Assembly: GCA_946482045.1 (NCBI GenBank)
Contig: CAMLPZ010000219.1
Span: 1 to 7,236, forward strand
Direction: 5' to 3'
DNA from: an uncultured Asticcacaulis sp.
Lineage (GTDB): Bacteria > Pseudomonadota > Alphaproteobacteria > Caulobacterales > Caulobacteraceae
Length of the DNA stretch: 7,236 bases
The notes below the pieces were generated by a model. It did no database searches, was not told the DNA's origin, and saw only the letters and a program-made list of their open reading frames with translations. The translations under genes and the position numbers were made by a program. Positions 5,975-7,236 of the stretch are shown here, piece by piece; the stretch's first letter is position 1; each line of letters begins with the position of its first letter.

Positions 5975-6322
5975 ATGAGCACCATCGCCCGCATCCTGGT
6001 TGTCATCATCATCCTGGTCGTTGTGATCATCGGCGCATCCTTCTTTCTCAATCGAACGGATGGGCGCACAACGGGAGAAAAGGTCGGTGACGCGATCGAC
6101 GCCGTACCAGAGGTCGTCGAAAGCGCGGCAGCCGAGTTTAGTGAGTCATCGCCATTGGCCAAGGCGGAGAATGCTCTCGAAAATGCCGGGCAGGCGGCCG
6201 AATCGGCTATCTCGAAAGTCGGCCACGAGGCGCGCGAGGCAGCTTCGGAAACCTCCGCCGACCTGAAGGCGGCACGTGATAAACAGGAGCGGCAGGAGCG
6301 TGCTGAAAAGCGCAATCCATAA
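5975..6322 (+). CDS. Membrane-anchored Ala-rich helical protein, unknown function
   Basis: The 115-residue product begins with a very hydrophobic helix (about 5-25, mostly Ile/Val/Leu) and continues as a polar, Ala-rich, charge-alternating helix (about 33-105), for example DAIDAVPEVVESAAAEF and ENAGQAAESAISKVG, ending in a mixed-charge tail (DKQERQERAEKRNP). The layout resembles YtxH-like or LEA-like stress-associated envelope proteins, but I see no diagnostic motif, so this is only a likeness of composition. Lack of an AxA or lipobox motif suggests an uncleaved anchor. It begins 3 nt after the acidic gene with no good ribosome site, implying coupled translation, and it is the last gene before a terminator. 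Confidence 0.72.
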   Translation: MSTIARILVVIIILVVVIIGASFFLNRTDGRTTGEKVGDAIDAVPEVVESAAAEFSESSPLAKAENALENAGQAAESAISKVGHEAREAASETSADLKAARDKQERQERAEKRNP

Positions 6323-6374
6323 GTGATCACACATTTGCCGTCACAACAGAATGCCTGTATGAGCATTGGTTTCA

Positions 6375-6410
6375 GGGGGGAGTCGGGCGCCGCCGCCAGG
6401 CTCCCCTTTT
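6375..6410 (+). terminator. Intrinsic (rho-independent) terminator
   Basis: GGGGAG (6377-6382) pairs with CTCCCC (6401-6406). The inner part can extend by TC/GG (one wobble), one mismatch and GGC/GCC, closing a 6-nt loop. A TTTT run follows at once (6407-6410). The position 55 bp after the last small gene fits the end of the 5169-6322 transcript and insulates the kinase that follows. Confidence 0.75.
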
Positions 6411-6423
6411 CCCTTAAAGCCAT

Positions 6424-6452
6424 TTGTTCGCACCCTATTTGTCTGATATGAT
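6424..6452 (+). promoter_or_regulatory. Sigma70-like promoter of the small histidine kinase
   Basis: TTGTTC (6424-6429, a weak -35) is followed after 17 bp by TATGAT (6447-6452, 5 of 6 to consensus). The predicted transcription start, 6-8 nt after the -10 box, coincides with the ATG at 6460. Pattern match only. Confidence 0.45.
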
Positions 6453-6459
6453 TTTGCCC

Positions 6460-7206
6460 ATGACTCCCGATGATTTGTCGTCTCTGTCGCATGATGAAAT
6501 GCGTGAGTACCTGCATCGGCAGATGCTTTCGTCGGTATCGCACGATCTGAAGACGCCGTTGGCGACGATTATCGGTTCGCTCGAAGTCATGACCATGCTG
6601 TATGACAAGCTGCCCGAGGAAAAGCGGCGGTCACTGATCAGCTCGGCCCTGACCGAAGCCTTCCGGCTCGACTACTTCATCACAAATATCCTCGACATGG
6701 CCAAGTTCGAAGCTGCGGCGGTGAAACCACGCTTCGAAGCCTGCCGCATGGGCCAGCTCGTCCAGGACAGCCTGTCGCGCCTGGGGCCGCTCAAAGCGCG
6801 CGGCGAACTGGACATCCGGCAGGTCGGCGAGCGCGACGAAATCTATACCGATCCGATGCTGGGTAGCCGCGCCGTCGGCCTGGTGCTGCACAATGCCTTC
6901 AAGCATGGGATACGCAAGTACGACACCGCCGAGCCCTATGTCGAAATCGAACACGGCGTGACAGGGGCTGAAGGCTTTGTCCGTATCCGCGACCATGGCG
7001 ACGGTATTCCACAGGACAAGCAGGCGCTGGTCTTCGACAAGTACACGCGGCTTCAGCGGGCGGATCAGCAAAACGCCGGCACGGGGCTCGGCTTGACCAT
7101 TTGCAGGCATATTATGAAGCTACTTGATGGCCGCATCGAACTGGCCAATCATCCCGAAGGCGGCGCGGTGTTTACGTTGTTCTACAAGGACCATCGAGCC
7201 GATTGA
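6460..7206 (+). CDS. Soluble sensor-less histidine kinase (HisKA-HATPase), KdpD C-terminal-like
   Basis: From ATG 6460 the protein is 248 residues and consists almost only of a kinase core. HisKA has H28 in SSVSHDLKTPLATIIGSLE, a sequence close to the KdpD-type motif. The N box is reduced but has N145 (LHNAFKHG); the G1 box is DHGDGIP (178-184); the lid is GTGLGL (207-212). There is no PAS, GAF, HAMP or membrane segment, so the protein is cytosolic and must take its signal from a partner or act as an auxiliary kinase. In-frame starts at TTG 6424 and ATG 6448 also exist; none has a ribosome site, and I prefer 6460 because the best promoter places transcription start there. It is separated from the small-gene cluster by a terminator, so it is a distinct unit. 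A partner regulator may begin at 7208. The kinase call is firm; the start is uncertain. Confidence 0.88.
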   Translation: MTPDDLSSLSHDEMREYLHRQMLSSVSHDLKTPLATIIGSLEVMTMLYDKLPEEKRRSLISSALTEAFRLDYFITNILDMAKFEAAAVKPRFEACRMGQLVQDSLSRLGPLKARGELDIRQVGERDEIYTDPMLGSRAVGLVLHNAFKHGIRKYDTAEPYVEIEHGVTGAEGFVRIRDHGDGIPQDKQALVFDKYTRLQRADQQNAGTGLGLTICRHIMKLLDGRIELANHPEGGAVFTLFYKDHRAD

Positions 7207-7207
7207 G

Positions 7208-7236
7208 ATGAATAGCTTATGGGGTTTGGGGCCTGT
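7208..7236 (+). CDS. Possible start of the next gene, cut by the window end
   Basis: An ATG follows the kinase stop by one base and stays open for the nine complete codons available (MNSLWGLGP). A response regulator is often encoded right after such a kinase, but there are too few residues to recognise any family and no good ribosome site. This is a weak call. Confidence 0.25.

Noticed and set aside
6323..6330. GTGATCAC palindrome as a CRP/FNR-type site
   Set aside because: The required 6-bp spacer between TGTGA and TCACA halves is absent, and it follows a stop codon inside an operon end.
5968..6543. 191-residue minus-strand open frame across the small-gene end and terminator
   Set aside because: It spans a strong plus-strand terminator and two intergenic regions, and its sequence is low-complexity shadow of the anchored helical gene.

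Overview
The window is GC-rich, densely coded bacterial chromosome with alphaproteobacterial gene content. The signs are a PAS histidine kinase next to an Rcp1-like single-domain response regulator, a receiver-kinase-receiver hybrid, and a DUF6152/DUF6644 pair, all common in Caulobacterales, Sphingomonadales and Rhizobiales. A stalked or budding relative of Caulobacter/Asticcacaulis is plausible, but this rests on recognised families and style only. No rRNA, tRNA, CRISPR array, insertion sequence or integrase was seen.

Layout. Bases 1-3388 (+) hold a three-gene signalling operon: the C-terminal part of a PAS sensor histidine kinase that begins upstream of the window, a CheY/Rcp1-like receiver, and a 563-aa hybrid kinase. 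All receiver and kinase key residues look intact. None of the three has a DNA-binding or enzymatic output domain, so the outlet must lie elsewhere. Facing it, with only 4 bp between stop codons, is a minus-strand pair (4255-3393): a secreted small DUF6152 protein and a four-helix membrane DUF6644 protein. They overlap by 4 nt through a TTGA junction and have their own sigma70-like promoter.

Bases 4435-6322 (+) carry five small genes I cannot name beyond their physical character: an 89-aa one-helix membrane protein, a 114-aa protein with two membrane segments and a probable periplasmic loop, a 204-aa soluble helical protein with a Pro/Glu-rich tail, a 57-aa very acidic protein, and a 115-aa anchored Ala-rich helical protein. 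At least the last three look like one transcript, ending at a good intrinsic terminator at 6375-6410. This is the least explained part of the window.

From 6460 a short soluble histidine kinase with a KdpD-like dimerisation motif and no sensor domain follows. A sigma70-like promoter places its predicted transcription start almost exactly on the ATG, suggesting a leaderless mRNA. A possible next gene begins at 7208. Overall, two separate two-component modules flank an envelope-oriented accessory region. Nothing in the sequence proves that these blocks work together.
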